Part shown: piece by piece, positions 10,018-21,421 of the stretch | How positions within the stretch are numbered: position 1 is the stretch's first letter | Layout of the letters: the number at the start of each line of letters is the position of its first letter | Assembly: GCA_024681515.1 (NCBI GenBank) | Contig: JAILAR010000097.1 | Coordinates: 1 to 64,000, forward strand | Direction: 5' to 3' | From: Eubacterium sp. | Lineage (GTDB): Bacteria; Bacillota; Clostridia; Lachnospirales; Lachnospiraceae | DNA: 64,000 nt | The notes under the pieces: model-generated | The model's database searches: none | What the model was told of the DNA's origin: nothing | Seen by the model: the letters and a program-made list of their open reading frames with translations, nothing else | Translations under genes and position numbers: made by a program

Positions 10018-11454
10018 ATGAGTGAAACATTAAATACCAATAAAACAATAAATGATGAATCCATAAAAGAAGCGATCATTGAAAACTGGGACAGTATCAT
10101 GAATGTGATGGAAACACAATATGACGTTCCAAATGTGATCATCGCTACCTGGATTCGTTCCATAAGTATTTATGACGTGCATGATAAAACCGTTTATTTT
10201 TATGTGGACGAGAAATTAGGTCTGCACGGAGTCGAGTATATTCACAGGAAAGGGTATCATGATTTTCTTCTTGCCTCCGTCCGTGAAGTTCTGAATGATC
10301 TGGATATTGAGATCCAGATCAATGAAAAAGACTTCTATATAAAGTCAGAACAGGAAAAGCTGGCCGAGAAGAATGAAAAAAAGCCGGAGCATAATGCCTC
10401 CGGTTCGGAAGAAAAGGAAAATCTCAATAAGAATTATACCTTTGAAAACTTCGTTGTGGGAGATAACAACAAACATGCCTTTGCAACCTGCGTTGCGGTT
10501 GCGGATGCACCCTGTCAGGATAATTTTAATCCTCTGTTCCTCTACGGGGGTCCGGGACTCGGCAAGACCCACCTGATTCAGGCGATCGCTCATTACATTA
10601 TAGACCACCATTCGGATATGAAAGTCCTGTATGTATCTTCCGAAGTATTTACAAATGATATCATTACTTCTATTAAAAGTAATCAGATGGAAGACTTCAG
10701 AGACCGGTACCGTCAGGTTGATGTTCTGATCATTGACGATATTCAGGAGATCATAGGAAGAGATCAGACGCAGAGAGAGTTTTTCAACACATTTAACTTC
10801 CTTTATGATCATGGGAAACAGATTGTTCTTTCTTCCGATCGTCCTCCAAAGGAACTTTCCACTCTGGAAGAACGACTTCGTTCCCGGTTTGAATGGGGTC
10901 TTCCCATCGATATCCATGCTCCTGACTATGAAACCCGTATGGCAATCCTGAAAAACAAGGCAAAGCTGATGGGAATCGTAAACATTTCGGAAGATATCTA
11001 TGTTTACATTGCAGAGAATATCGTCTCTAATGTAAGGGAACTGGAAGGTGCACTGAAGAAGTTTAATTTATACTCCACCATGCAGCATACTGCCATCGAT
11101 CTGAATCTGGCAAAGGAAATATTAAAGGATCTGATCTCCAAGGATTCAAATATATCCATTACGCCGGAATATATCCTGGAAGTTGTTGCAAAACAGATGA
11201 ACATCTCCATCGATGACATCAAATCCAAAAAGAGAAGCGCTGATATCGCCCTTGCCAGACAGCTGGTTATGTATCTTTCCAGGGAAATGACAGACAAGAG
11301 CCTGGCTTCCATCGGTGCTGTGGTCGGTGGAAAGGATCACTCCACCGTATTCAGCGGAATCAACCGCATTACCGAAAAGCTGGATAAGGATCCTGAATTC
11401 CGTCTCCGGGTATCTGCGATCAAAAAACAGATCAATCCGAACCAGGAATCTTAA
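10018..11454 (+). CDS. dnaA: Chromosomal replication initiator DnaA
   Basis: NPLFLYGGPGLGKTHLIQAI Walker A, LIIDDIQEIIGRDQTQREFFNTFN, C-terminal GGKDHSTVFSGI; start at ATG 10018 after aggaaaactaat. Confidence 0.97.
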   Translation: MSETLNTNKTINDESIKEAIIENWDSIMNVMETQYDVPNVIIATWIRSISIYDVHDKTVYFYVDEKLGLHGVEYIHRKGYHDFLLASVREVLNDLDIEIQINEKDFYIKSEQEKLAEKNEKKPEHNASGSEEKENLNKNYTFENFVVGDNNKHAFATCVAVADAPCQDNFNPLFLYGGPGLGKTHLIQAIAHYIIDHHSDMKVLYVSSEVFTNDIITSIKSNQMEDFRDRYRQVDVLIIDDIQEIIGRDQTQREFFNTFNFLYDHGKQIVLSSDRPPKELSTLEERLRSRFEWGLPIDIHAPDYETRMAILKNKAKLMGIVNISEDIYVYIAENIVSNVRELEGALKKFNLYSTMQHTAIDLNLAKEILKDLISKDSNISITPEYILEVVAKQMNISIDDIKSKKRSADIALARQLVMYLSREMTDKSLASIGAVVGGKDHSTVFSGINRITEKLDKDPEFRLRVSAIKKQINPNQES

Positions 11455-11460
11455 TATAAA

Positions 11461-11745
11461 AGCCTGATTTATCCACATAGTTTTTATAACTGCGTGTTAG
11501 TAATCTATGGATAACCTTTATTTGAACTTTTTAAACAGATACAGTAACGATCTGAAACGGCATTGATAAAACTGAATCTGATGCTTTACAGATCTGAGAA
11601 AGGAATTTATCAAATACCTGTATCCACGTTATCCTAAGTGATACAAACATCAGAGAAGCCTTAATTTATAAGGACCCGGGGCTCTTTTCAACAAATCCAC
11701 AGCCCCTACTACTACTACGATATATTATATTTATTTATTATACAG
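11461..11745. other. oriC: oriC with DnaA boxes and DNA unwinding element
   Basis: TTATCCACA (11469-11477), TATGGATAA (11506-11514), AAATCCACA (11693-11701) + GCCCC + TACTACTACTAC (DnaA-trio) + AT-rich tract, between dnaA and dnaN. Confidence 0.88.
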
Positions 11746-11774
11746 CCGCGAAGGCAGGAGGCACGAAACATACC

Positions 11775-12893
11775 ATGATCATCAAATGCAAGAAAAATCT
11801 GCTCACCTCTGCAATCAATATCGTATCCAAGGCAGTATCTACAAAAACGACCATGCCTATTCTGGAATGCATTCTTCTGAAAGCAGAAGGAGGAAAAGTA
11901 TATCTGACTGCAAATAATCTGGAACTTGGTATCGAGACAGTGATCGATGCAACGGTTTTGGAGGAAGGACAGGTTGCACTGGAAGCAAAGATCTTCTCGG
12001 ATATCATCCGAAAGCTGCCGGACAGTGAGATCGATCTTGAAACAACTTCGGATATACGCGTAGATATTCGATGCGAAAAATCCAAATTTACGATTCCCTG
12101 CAGATCCGGAGATGAGTTTTCACCGCTTCCTTCCATCGAGAAGGAGAACAGTATCCGCATCTCTCAGATGGCACTTCGCGATATCATCCGTCAGACGATC
12201 TTCTCGGTATCGGATAATGAAAGCACGAAGATGATGACCGGTGAATACTTTGAAGTAAAGGATAACCAGCTGATCGTCATTTCTTTGGACGGACATCGTA
12301 TCTCCAGAAGAAAGATAAACCTTGCAGGAGAAAATAAAGATGTTAAGGTTGTAGTTCCGGGCAAGACGCTGCAGGAACTCAGCAAGATCATCAACGGTGA
12401 TGCAGAAGATATGGTGGATATCTTCTTCTCAGACAGACATCTTCTTTTTGAATTTGAGGATACAAGGGTGGTATCCCGTCTGATCGAGGGTGAGTATTTT
12501 AAGATTACCAACATGATGACCATGGGTCATAGTCTGGCCGTTAAGGCGAATAAGAAAGAATTTATGGGAATCATCGATCGTGCCAGCCCACTGATCCAGG
12601 AGACGGATAAGAAGCCCATCATTGTCAGCGTAAAGAATGACAATAATCTTTATGTGAGACTGGATACAAATCTCGGTTCCATGAAGGAAGAGATGGAGAT
12701 AGAGAAAGAAGGAGACGAGATCATTATCGGCTTCAACCCGAAATTCCTCATGGATGCAATGCGCGTGATCGATGATGATGACGTTAATATTTATATGATG
12801 GATTCCAAGAATCCCTGTATCATCAAGGATGCAGAGGAGAGCTACGTATATATCATCCTGCCCATCAATATCAATACGGATGTATATGCTTGA
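11775..12893 (+). CDS. dnaN: DNA polymerase III beta clamp
   Basis: MIIKCKKNLLTSAINIVSKAVSTKTTMPILECILL; clamp family throughout. Confidence 0.97.
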   Translation: MIIKCKKNLLTSAINIVSKAVSTKTTMPILECILLKAEGGKVYLTANNLELGIETVIDATVLEEGQVALEAKIFSDIIRKLPDSEIDLETTSDIRVDIRCEKSKFTIPCRSGDEFSPLPSIEKENSIRISQMALRDIIRQTIFSVSDNESTKMMTGEYFEVKDNQLIVISLDGHRISRRKINLAGENKDVKVVVPGKTLQELSKIINGDAEDMVDIFFSDRHLLFEFEDTRVVSRLIEGEYFKITNMMTMGHSLAVKANKKEFMGIIDRASPLIQETDKKPIIVSVKNDNNLYVRLDTNLGSMKEEMEIEKEGDEIIIGFNPKFLMDAMRVIDDDDVNIYMMDSKNPCIIKDAEESYVYIILPININTDVYA

Positions 12894-12949
12894 TCTGTCC
12901 GGAAAAAATCCGGAGTCAAATATAATGAGATTTAAAAAGGAATCGACCC

Positions 12950-13159
12950 ATGAACAGTATTAAGATCAAAGATGAATTTATAAAACTCGGACAGGCTCTG
13001 AAGCTGGCCGGGCTGGTGGATTCCGGGCTGGAAGCAAAGGAAGTCATTCAAAACGGAGAAGTAAAGGTAAACGGTGAAACAGACACCCGGCGAGGAAGAA
13101 AGCTGATGAATGGAGATACCTTTACCTATCGTGATCAGACTGTAAAAGTAGAGGCATAG
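12950..13159 (+). CDS. yaaA: S4-domain protein YaaA
   Basis: FIKLGQALKLAGLVDSGLEAKEVIQNGEVKVNGETDTRRGRKL; between dnaN and recF. Confidence 0.93.
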   Translation: MNSIKIKDEFIKLGQALKLAGLVDSGLEAKEVIQNGEVKVNGETDTRRGRKLMNGDTFTYRDQTVKVEA

Positions 13160-13169
13160 ATGTAAATAG

Positions 13170-14279
13170 ATGTATATAGAGTCCATCACATTAACGAATT
13201 TCAGAAATTACGAAAGCCTGGAACTCGGCTTCAGTGATAAGACAAACATCCTCTATGGAGAAAATGCCCAGGGCAAGACCAATGTTCTGGAGGCGGCATA
13301 TGTGGGTGCTACGACGCGTTCGCACCGAATGGCACGGGATAAGGATATGATCCGTTTCGGAGCCGAAGAAGCACATATCCGTCTGAATGTAAAAAAGAGA
13401 AATGTGGGGCATCGCATCGATATGCAGCTCCGAAAGACAAACGGAAAGACCGTAAATATCGACGGTCTGCCGATCCGCAGGAGCTCGGAACTGTTTGGAC
13501 TCATCAATATCATTTTCTTCTCACCGGAGGATCTGTCCATCGTTAAGGAAGGACCGGCGGAAAGAAGAAGATTCATGGATTCGGAGATCTGTCAGCTCAG
13601 CAGGATTTATTATTCGAATCTGGCTGACTATAACAAGGTTCTGAATCAGAGAAATAACCTTCTCAGAGAGATTCTTTCTCGAAGAAGCAGGCACAGCTCC
13701 TGCGAAGAACTTCTTGAAACGCTGGATATATGGGATATGCAGTTGGTTCAATACGGAAAAAGGATCATAGAAGAACGTCAGAATTTTATTCACATGCTTT
13801 ATGAGGTTGTGGAGCGTGTGCATGAGAAGATCACCGGAGGAAGGGAGAAAGTCGAACTTCGGTATGAACCAAGCGTTTCCGCTGACCGGTTGGAAGAGCA
13901 GCTGAAAGCAAGGAGAGAATCCGATCTTCGATATGCCGCTACTTCGGTCGGACCCCAGAGAGATGACATCGGGATCTACATCAATGAAAATGATGTAAGA
14001 GTGTTTGGCTCCCAGGGACAGCAGAGAACTGCGGCACTTACGCTGAAGCTGGCGGAGATCGAGTTGGTAAAAGAGATGATCAGTGATACTCCGATCCTGC
14101 TTCTGGATGATGTGATGTCTGAGCTGGACGAACGGCGAAGGGATGCACTTCTCGGAAGTATCGACGGGATACAAACCATCATTACCTGCACGGGATATGG
14201 TGATTTTATCCGAGAGAGAATGCAGCAGGACCGGGTCTATCAGGTGATACAGGGAAAAATAACTGAAACAAAAGCGTGA
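13170..14279 (+). CDS. recF: DNA replication/repair protein RecF
   Basis: [26 protein letters not shown] Walker [29 protein letters not shown]. Confidence 0.97.
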   Translation: MYIESITLTNFRNYESLELGFSDKTNILYGENAQGKTNVLEAAYVGATTRSHRMARDKDMIRFGAEEAHIRLNVKKRNVGHRIDMQLRKTNGKTVNIDGLPIRRSSELFGLINIIFFSPEDLSIVKEGPAERRRFMDSEICQLSRIYYSNLADYNKVLNQRNNLLREILSRRSRHSSCEELLETLDIWDMQLVQYGKRIIEERQNFIHMLYEVVERVHEKITGGREKVELRYEPSVSADRLEEQLKARRESDLRYAATSVGPQRDDIGIYINENDVRVFGSQGQQRTAALTLKLAEIELVKEMISDTPILLLDDVMSELDERRRDALLGSIDGIQTIITCTGYGDFIRERMQQDRVYQVIQGKITETKA

Positions 14280-14305
14280 AATTTATAACAAAAAAAGGAG
14301 ACGAC

Positions 14306-16255
14306 ATGGCTGAAAATCAGGAGAATCAGGTGAATCAGGAAAACCAGAATTATGGCGCAGAACAGATTCAGATCCTGGAAGGACTGGAAGCAGTGCGGCT
14401 TCGTCCGGGCATGTACATCGGAAGTACATCTTCCAGAGGTCTGCATCATCTGGTTTACGAGATCGTAGACAATGCGGTGGATGAGGCTCTGGCCGGTTAT
14501 TGCAGCGAGATCAATGTATATATCAACGAAGATAATTCTATTACGGTTGTGGATAACGGACGAGGAATTCCGGTAGATATTCAGAAAAAAGCCGGTCGTC
14601 CGGCAGTAGAAGTCGTATTTACCGTACTGCATGCCGGCGGAAAGTTCGGCGGTGGGGGATATAAGGTATCCGGCGGTCTTCACGGAGTAGGTTCCTCTGT
14701 TGTAAACGCTCTGTCTGACTGGCTGGAAGTAGAGGTTTCCCGAGACGGAAAGATCTATAAGCAGCGGTATGAACGCGGAACGGTCATGTATGATCTGAAG
14801 GTGGTGGGTGAGACGGAAGGTACCGGAACCAAGGTTACCTTTAAACCGGATGCAACCATCTTTGATGATGTGATCTATGATTACGATACCCTTCGGATCC
14901 GTCTCAGAGAGACGGCATTTCTGACAAAGAATCTGAAGATCACACTGGAGGATCTTCGCGGACCGGAGGAAGAACGCCGCAAGGATTCCTTCCACTACGA
15001 GGGTGGTATCAAGGAATTCGTGGCTTATCTGAACCGTCACAAGAATGCGCTTTACGATAAGACTATTTACTGCGAAGGCAGCAGGGACAACATCTATGTG
15101 GAAGTTGCGCTGCAGCACAATGATTCCTACAATGAGACCATTTACAGCTTTGTAAATAACATCGTTACACCGGAGGGCGGTATGCACCTGACGGGCTTCC
15201 GTTCGGCCATCACAAAGGTGTTCAACGATTATGCGAGAAATAACAAGTTCCTGAAGGAGAAGGATGAGAATCTGATGGGAGAGGACCTTCGGGAAGGTCT
15301 GACTGCTATCATTTCCATTAAGATCGAGAATCCGCAGTTTGAGGGACAGACCAAGCAGAAGCTCGGAAATGCCACCGCCCGTACGGCAGTGGAATCCATT
15401 ATGAATGAGCAGCTGGTTTATTTCCTGGAGCAGAATCCGGCGGTTGCCAGAACCATCATCGAGAAGGCACTGCAGGCACAGAAGGCCCGGAATGCGGCCC
15501 GGAAGGCCAAGGAAATGATACGGAAGACAGAGCTTTCCCAGGGTATGGCTTTGCCCGGAAAGCTGGCAGACTGCTCGGATAAAAATCCGAAAAATTGCGA
15601 GATCTATATCGTCGAGGGAGATTCCGCAGGCGGTTCCGCCAAGACCGCAAGAAACCGTGCGACTCAGGCCATCCTGCCGCTTCGTGGCAAGATCCTGAAT
15701 GTGGAGAAGGCACGTCTGGATCACATTTTGGAGAACAAAGAAATCCAGGCCATGATCACAGCCTTCGGCACGGGGATCCATGATAATTTTGATATCGAGA
15801 AGCTGCGTTATGACAAGATCATCATCATGACGGATGCCGACGTGGACGGTGCGCACATTGCGACGTTATTGCTTACGTTCTTCTACCGGTTCATGCCGGA
15901 GCTGATCCGTCAGGGACATGTTTATCTGGCTCAGCCGCCGCTGTACCGACTGGAGAAAAATAAGAAGTTCTGGTACGCATACAGCGATGATGAACTGGCG
16001 AAGATCATCGAGGAAGTCGGCCGTGATCAGCAGAACAAAGTGCAGCGATACAAGGGACTCGGTGAGATGGATGCTGACCAGCTTTGGGATACGACCATGG
16101 ATCCAGAGAAGCGGATACTGCTCAGAGTCGGTATCGAAGATATGGATGAATCCGAGGTAGATGTGACCTTTAATATCCTGATGGGAGACAAGGTAGAGCC
16201 GAGAAAGAAATTCATCGAAGAAAATGCGAAATTTGTGAAGAATCTCGATATATAG
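14306..16255 (+). CDS. gyrB: DNA gyrase subunit B
   Basis: [58 protein letters not shown]. Confidence 0.98.
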   Translation: MAENQENQVNQENQNYGAEQIQILEGLEAVRLRPGMYIGSTSSRGLHHLVYEIVDNAVDEALAGYCSEINVYINEDNSITVVDNGRGIPVDIQKKAGRPAVEVVFTVLHAGGKFGGGGYKVSGGLHGVGSSVVNALSDWLEVEVSRDGKIYKQRYERGTVMYDLKVVGETEGTGTKVTFKPDATIFDDVIYDYDTLRIRLRETAFLTKNLKITLEDLRGPEEERRKDSFHYEGGIKEFVAYLNRHKNALYDKTIYCEGSRDNIYVEVALQHNDSYNETIYSFVNNIVTPEGGMHLTGFRSAITKVFNDYARNNKFLKEKDENLMGEDLREGLTAIISIKIENPQFEGQTKQKLGNATARTAVESIMNEQLVYFLEQNPAVARTIIEKALQAQKARNAARKAKEMIRKTELSQGMALPGKLADCSDKNPKNCEIYIVEGDSAGGSAKTARNRATQAILPLRGKILNVEKARLDHILENKEIQAMITAFGTGIHDNFDIEKLRYDKIIIMTDADVDGAHIATLLLTFFYRFMPELIRQGHVYLAQPPLYRLEKNKKFWYAYSDDELAKIIEEVGRDQQNKVQRYKGLGEMDADQLWDTTMDPEKRILLRVGIEDMDESEVDVTFNILMGDKVEPRKKFIEENAKFVKNLDI

Positions 16256-16326
16256 TTGAGGGATGTGTCGGGCAAAGAAACGCCGAATTATCACAAAAAT
16301 ATAGGCACAAAAATTAAAGGATAGGT

Positions 16327-18891
16327 ATGAATATGGATGACGATAAGATCTTTGACGATGTGCGAGAAGTAGATCTGAAAAAGACGATGGAGAATTCCTA
16401 TATAGACTACGCCATGAGCGTAATTGCGGCCCGTGCCCTGCCGGATGTAAGAGACGGTCTGAAACCGGTACAGCGCCGGATCCTGTTCTCCATGATCGAA
16501 CTGAACAACGGTCCCGACAAGCCGCACCGTAAATGTGCGCGTATCGTCGGTGATACCATGGGTAAATATCATCCCCACGGTGACAGCTCCATTTACGATG
16601 CATTGGTAAAACTTGCGCAGGAATGGAATACCCGATATCCGTTGGTAGACGGCCATGGAAACTTCGGTTCCGTGGACGGTGACGGCGCGGCTGCCATGCG
16701 TTATACGGAAGCAAGACTTACCAGAATGTCCATCGAGATGCTGACGGACATCAACAAGGACACGGTGGATTTTATCCCGAACTTTGACGAGACAGAGAAG
16801 GAACCTACCGTTCTGCCCAGTCGGTATCCGAATCTGTTGGTAAACGGAACCACAGGTATCGCCGTCGGAATGGCAACCAACATTCCGCCGCATAACCTGA
16901 AAGAAGTTATCGACGCAGTTGTTAAGATCATCAACAACCGGATCGATGAAGACCGTGAGACACAGATCGAAGAGCTGCTGGAGATCGTCAAGGGACCGGA
17001 TTTCCCCACAGGTGCGGAGATCCTGGGACGGGCAGGCATCGAGGAAGCATACCGGACAGGACACGGCAAGATCAAAGTGCGTGCCATCTCCGATATCGAA
17101 GCCATGGCCGGCGGAAAGCAGCGCATCGTTGTGACCGAGCTTCCTTATATGGTGAACAAGGCCATGCTGATCGCAAAGATCGCGGAGCTGGTCAAGACCA
17201 AGAGGGTGGACGGTATCACGGATCTTCGTGATGAATCCAACCGCGAAGGTATGCGGATCGTTATCGAGCTTCGTAAGGACTGCAATGCAAATGTGATGCT
17301 GAACAATCTGTACCGGCATACCCAGCTGGAGGATACCTTCGGCGTAAATATGCTGGCACTGGTAAATAATGAACCGAAGGTGCTGTCCCTTCTGGATATG
17401 CTGAAGTACTATCTGAAGCATCAGGAGGAAGTCGTTACCAGACGTACAAGGTATGATCTGGACAAGGCGGAAAAACGTGCCCATATCGTAGAAGGCCTGC
17501 TGATCGCCATTGATAATATCGATGAGGTCATCAAGATCATTCGCGGATCCGAAAATGTTTCCGTAGCCAAGACTTCCCTGATGGAGCGTTTCGGTCTGTC
17601 GGAAGAGCAGGCAAGTGCCATCGTTGAAATGAAACTCCGCCAGCTGACCGGTCTGGAAAGAGAAAAGCTGGAAGATGAGTACAGAGAACTGATGGAGAAG
17701 ATCGCCGAATATAAGGCAATCCTGGCTGATCCGAAGAAGCTTCTGGCAGTGATCCGGGAAGAGCTTCTGATCATTGCCACAAAGTTCGGTGATGAGCGGC
17801 GGACAAGGATCGGTGCCGCAGTCGGCGAGATCATGGACGAGGATCTGATCAAGCGGGAGAATACCGTGATCGCCATGACTCATCTCGGATATATCAAACG
17901 GATGAGCGTGTCCAATTTCCGTGCGCAGGGACGCGGCGGAAGAGGGATCAAGGGAATGCAGACCATCGAAGATGACTACATCGAGGATCTGCTGATGACC
18001 ACAACGCTGCATTACATCCTGTTCTTTACGAACAAGGGCAGATGCTACCGGCTCCGTGCATACCAGATCCCGGAGGCGGGCAGACAGGCACGCGGAACAG
18101 CCGTTGTCAACCTGATGCAGCTGGACGGCGACGAGAAGATCACCGCCATCATTCCCATCAAGGAATACACGGATAAGAAGTACCTGCTGATGGTAACCAA
18201 ACACGGTATGATAAAGAAGACACCGGAATCCGAGTATGCGAATATCCGGAAGAACGGTCTGATCGCGATCACACTGAAGGATGATGATGAGCTGATCGAA
18301 GTAAAGACCACGGATAATACCCGTGACATTTTCATGGTATCCAAAAACGGTATGTGCATCCGATTCAATGACCGGGATGTACGTAGCACCGGACGGAGTT
18401 CCATGGGCGTACGGGGCATGAATCTGACTCCGGGTGACGAAGTGATCGGTATGCAGATGAATACCCAGGGTGAGTCCCTGCTGATCGTGTCGGAAAAAGG
18501 CATGGGCAAGCGGACGAAGATCGATGAATTCACGGTACAGAAGCGCGGCGGCAAGGGTCTGAAGTGTTATAAGATCACGGGCAAGACCGGTGATATCATC
18601 GGCGTAAAGGCCGTGAACGATGATCATGAGATCATGATGATCACTACGCAGGGTATCATCATTCAGCTGAAATGCAGTGATATCTCTACCTACAGCCGGA
18701 TCACCTCCGGTGTGAAGCTGATCCGACTGGATCAGGGCGAGGATATCACGGTTGCAAGCATCGCAAAGGTCAGAGATGCCGTTGCACAGACCGAAGAGCA
18801 GCTTCGGAAGCTGGAAGAGGAAGAAGGCAGCGAAGAACCTGCAGCTGACAGTGCAGAAGATAGTGCAGAAGAAAGCACGAAAGAGGATTAG
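16327..18891 (+). CDS. gyrA: DNA gyrase subunit A
   Basis: YIDYAMSVIAARALPDVRDGLKPVQRRIL; KCARIVGDTMGKYHPHGDSSIYDALV; GyrA box QGRGGRG. Confidence 0.98.
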   Translation: MNMDDDKIFDDVREVDLKKTMENSYIDYAMSVIAARALPDVRDGLKPVQRRILFSMIELNNGPDKPHRKCARIVGDTMGKYHPHGDSSIYDALVKLAQEWNTRYPLVDGHGNFGSVDGDGAAAMRYTEARLTRMSIEMLTDINKDTVDFIPNFDETEKEPTVLPSRYPNLLVNGTTGIAVGMATNIPPHNLKEVIDAVVKIINNRIDEDRETQIEELLEIVKGPDFPTGAEILGRAGIEEAYRTGHGKIKVRAISDIEAMAGGKQRIVVTELPYMVNKAMLIAKIAELVKTKRVDGITDLRDESNREGMRIVIELRKDCNANVMLNNLYRHTQLEDTFGVNMLALVNNEPKVLSLLDMLKYYLKHQEEVVTRRTRYDLDKAEKRAHIVEGLLIAIDNIDEVIKIIRGSENVSVAKTSLMERFGLSEEQASAIVEMKLRQLTGLEREKLEDEYRELMEKIAEYKAILADPKKLLAVIREELLIIATKFGDERRTRIGAAVGEIMDEDLIKRENTVIAMTHLGYIKRMSVSNFRAQGRGGRGIKGMQTIEDDYIEDLLMTTTLHYILFFTNKGRCYRLRAYQIPEAGRQARGTAVVNLMQLDGDEKITAIIPIKEYTDKKYLLMVTKHGMIKKTPESEYANIRKNGLIAITLKDDDELIEVKTTDNTRDIFMVSKNGMCIRFNDRDVRSTGRSSMGVRGMNLTPGDEVIGMQMNTQGESLLIVSEKGMGKRTKIDEFTVQKRGGKGLKCYKITGKTGDIIGVKAVNDDHEIMMITTQGIIIQLKCSDISTYSRITSGVKLIRLDQGEDITVASIAKVRDAVAQTEEQLRKLEEEEGSEEPAADSAEDSAEESTKED

Positions 18892-18894
18892 CCT

Positions 18895-19092
18895 ATGGAC
18901 GGATTAAAGGAAAATATTGAAAACCTCACGAATACGAAGGGCATAGAAGATTTTCTGATCGGAATCTCCTACTGGCTTGCCGTGATCGTTGTTGTACTTC
19001 TGATCTTTTATGTCTGTATCAAGATCTATAATTATTCCCAGCAGAAGAAGGTGAAGAAGCCTTTCAAGGGAAGAGATGACTTTCTGTCGTAG
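18895..19092 (+). CDS. Small single-TM hypothetical protein
   Basis: 65-aa ORF directly after gyrA, hydrophobic helix LAVIVVVLLIFYVCI. Confidence 0.55.
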   Translation: MDGLKENIENLTNTKGIEDFLIGISYWLAVIVVVLLIFYVCIKIYNYSQQKKVKKPFKGRDDFLS

Positions 19093-19101
19093 ATTTAGGA
19101 A

Positions 19102-19148
19102 GGGCGCGGAATACGGGGGCGGTTCTATGCTTTCCGTGTTCCGCGTCT
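19102..19148 (+). terminator. Probable terminator/long hairpin after gyrA operon
   Basis: GCGCGGAATACGG..CCGTGTTCCGCGTC; weak U tract. Confidence 0.5.
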
Positions 19149-19240
19149 TATAACGTGAATACTTTTTCGAAATATCTGATCATGTTTCGGAACTACCGGG
19201 CAAAAACGCCCGGTATCATTGTGAAATAAAGGGGAACACT

Positions 19241-20080
19241 ATGCGTGAGATCATAGCGCAGGAGATCACTGCTGCGGTAAAAACGATGTGCATTGAGGCG
19301 AATCTGACTCTTGCACCGGATATGGCAAGAGCACTGGACCTGGCGAAGGACAGTGAGAACTCTTCTCTTGGAAAGAAGATCCTGGGACAGCTGCAGGAAA
19401 ATCTGAAACTGGCAAAAGAGGAGCAGATCCCCATTTGTCAGGACACGGGAATGGCAGTCTTTTTTGTGCGTCTCGGACAGGAGGTGCATGTGGAAGGCGG
19501 ATTGACGGAGGCCATCAATGAGGGTGTCCGGCAGGGATATACGGAAGGATATCTCAGAAAATCCGTTGTCGGAGATCCGCTCCAGCGGATAAATACAAGG
19601 GACAACACCCCGGCCATCATCCATTACGATGTGGTTCCGGGAGACGAACTGTCCATTACCATAGCTCCGAAGGGATTCGGAAGCGAAAATATGAGCAAAC
19701 AGTATATGCTGAAACCCGCAGACGGCGTTGAAGGTGTGAAGAATGCGGTGATAAAGACAGTCAGTGAAGCAGGTCCGAATGCCTGTCCGCCGTTTGTGGT
19801 CGGTGTCGGCATCGGCGGCGATTTTGAACTGTCGGCTATTCTTGCAAAGAAGGCCCTGACCCGCTCCGCAGCACAGCGAAGCAATCTGCCGCATATACGG
19901 CTGCTGGAGGAGGAACTGCTCGCGTCCATTAACCGTCTGGGTATCGGCCCTGCCGGTCTGGGCGGAAAGAATACCGCCCTTGCCGTGAACATCGAGACCT
20001 ATGCAACCCATATCGCAGGACTTCCGGTGGCCGTGAACATGTGCTGCCATGTAAACCGTCATAAAACGGTGAAACTGTGA
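19241..20080 (+). CDS. Class I fumarate hydratase alpha subunit (TtdA/FumA type)
   Basis: QICQDTGMAVFFV-type motif (IPICQDTGMAVFF), GIGGDFELSAILAKKAL, GPAGLGGKNTALAVNIE. Confidence 0.9.
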   Translation: MREIIAQEITAAVKTMCIEANLTLAPDMARALDLAKDSENSSLGKKILGQLQENLKLAKEEQIPICQDTGMAVFFVRLGQEVHVEGGLTEAINEGVRQGYTEGYLRKSVVGDPLQRINTRDNTPAIIHYDVVPGDELSITIAPKGFGSENMSKQYMLKPADGVEGVKNAVIKTVSEAGPNACPPFVVGVGIGGDFELSAILAKKALTRSAAQRSNLPHIRLLEEELLASINRLGIGPAGLGGKNTALAVNIETYATHIAGLPVAVNMCCHVNRHKTVKL

Positions 20081-20114
20081 CGGATCATAACCAGTCTGAA
20101 AAAAAGGAGACAAT

Positions 20115-20681
20115 ATGGAAACATCACTCCACGTCCCTGCTTCGAGAGAAGAACTGACCGAGCTTCGGGCAGGGGATTATGTATATATAACCGGAACCAT
20201 TTACACTGCCAGGGATGCGGCACATAAGCGGCTGTATGAAAGCCTGACCCAGGGAGAGGATATCCCCATCTCGCTGGATGGGACATTTCTGTATTACCTG
20301 GGTCCCACACCTGCGCGGGAGGGCCGGGTGATCGGTTCTGCGGGACCGACGACCTCCAGCCGTATGGACAAATACACGCCGCTCCTTCTTCGGAAGGGTC
20401 TGGCCGGTATGATCGGCAAGGGCAAGCGCTCCGAGGAGGTACGCAGGACCATCGTAGAGCAGCAGGCGGTATATTTTGCGGCAGTTGGCGGTGCCGGAGC
20501 GCTGCTTTCCAAATGCATTACCTCCGCGGAGGTCGTTGCCTACGAGGATCTCGGAACCGAGGCCATCCGGAAACTGACGGTAGAGCGGCTTCCGGTGATC
20601 GTGATCATTGACAGTCAGGGAAATAATCTGTATGAGTCCGCAGTGCAGGGGTATCTTGCGAAGCACTCCGGAGATAATTAA
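20115..20681 (+). CDS. Class I fumarate hydratase beta subunit (TtdB type)
   Basis: YITGTIYTARDAAHKR, GPTTSSRMDKYTPLLL, IGKGKRSEEV, YFAAVGGAGALLSKCI. Confidence 0.9.
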   Translation: METSLHVPASREELTELRAGDYVYITGTIYTARDAAHKRLYESLTQGEDIPISLDGTFLYYLGPTPAREGRVIGSAGPTTSSRMDKYTPLLLRKGLAGMIGKGKRSEEVRRTIVEQQAVYFAAVGGAGALLSKCITSAEVVAYEDLGTEAIRKLTVERLPVIVIIDSQGNNLYESAVQGYLAKHSGDN

Positions 20682-20789
20682 GATACAGATATTTCGGAAT
20701 TCTTATGCATCAAGGTACCGTCAATTCGAAACCCGGTGATCATACACTTAACAAACAGGTTTTAGTTTTGAACAGATTTATTAAGAAAA

Positions 20790-21419
20790 ATGGCAGAACA
20801 AGAGAACGTAAAAAAGAAAGTTAATAACGCAAAAAAAACGGCACATAAGAAACCGGCGAAGAAAAAGAAGATAAACAAGAAAAAGCTGGCACTGATCCTC
20901 AGTATTCTGGGGGTTTTTGTGCTGGCCGGTATCGGATATGCCGTTTTTGCTTTTACCGGGCGGGGCAGCATCACCATCGGCGGTGCGATCCGTGGATATT
21001 TCAAGTCCATTGAGGCGGAGGATGTGGATAAATATATCCGTACCTGTTATCCCTCCGCCTGGTCGGATCACTATGTGCCCCGCGGATATGATGTGGATAT
21101 AACGCTTCTTACGGAAGCAGTGTTTGCGCGTCAGACCGGCATTTCTGTGAAGGAAGTAAATGTTCAGCGCGAAGAAAAACTGGAAGAGGTTTTTGTAAAA
21201 AGGTTTCACGATAAGATCCAGGAGATCTATGACGTGGATCTCGGGATCTCCGAGGTGTATCGTGTCTACTTCTCGCTGAAGGTCAGCTACATCGATAACG
21301 GAGAAGAAGTAACGTATGACAGTGATACCCGTGCCCGGTACATTTACAAGTACAAGGGAAAATGGTATTACATGGCGGATACGCTTCTGCTGGTCGACAT
21401 GGATCTGGAGGACCAGTAG
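20790..21419 (+). CDS. Hypothetical single-TM protein, Lys-rich N-terminus
   Basis: Lys-rich N-terminus, TM LALILSILGVFVLAGIGYAVFAF. Confidence 0.55.
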   Translation: MAEQENVKKKVNNAKKTAHKKPAKKKKINKKKLALILSILGVFVLAGIGYAVFAFTGRGSITIGGAIRGYFKSIEAEDVDKYIRTCYPSAWSDHYVPRGYDVDITLLTEAVFARQTGISVKEVNVQREEKLEEVFVKRFHDKIQEIYDVDLGISEVYRVYFSLKVSYIDNGEEVTYDSDTRARYIYKYKGKWYYMADTLLLVDMDLEDQ

Positions 21420-21421
21420 GC

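Noticed and set aside
14240-15856. 538-aa minus-strand ORF antisense to gyrB
   Set aside because: Shadow ORF opposite gyrB; no coherent domain.
16291-18627. 778-aa minus-strand ORF antisense to gyrA
   Set aside because: Shadow ORF produced by codon bias opposite an unmistakable gyrA.
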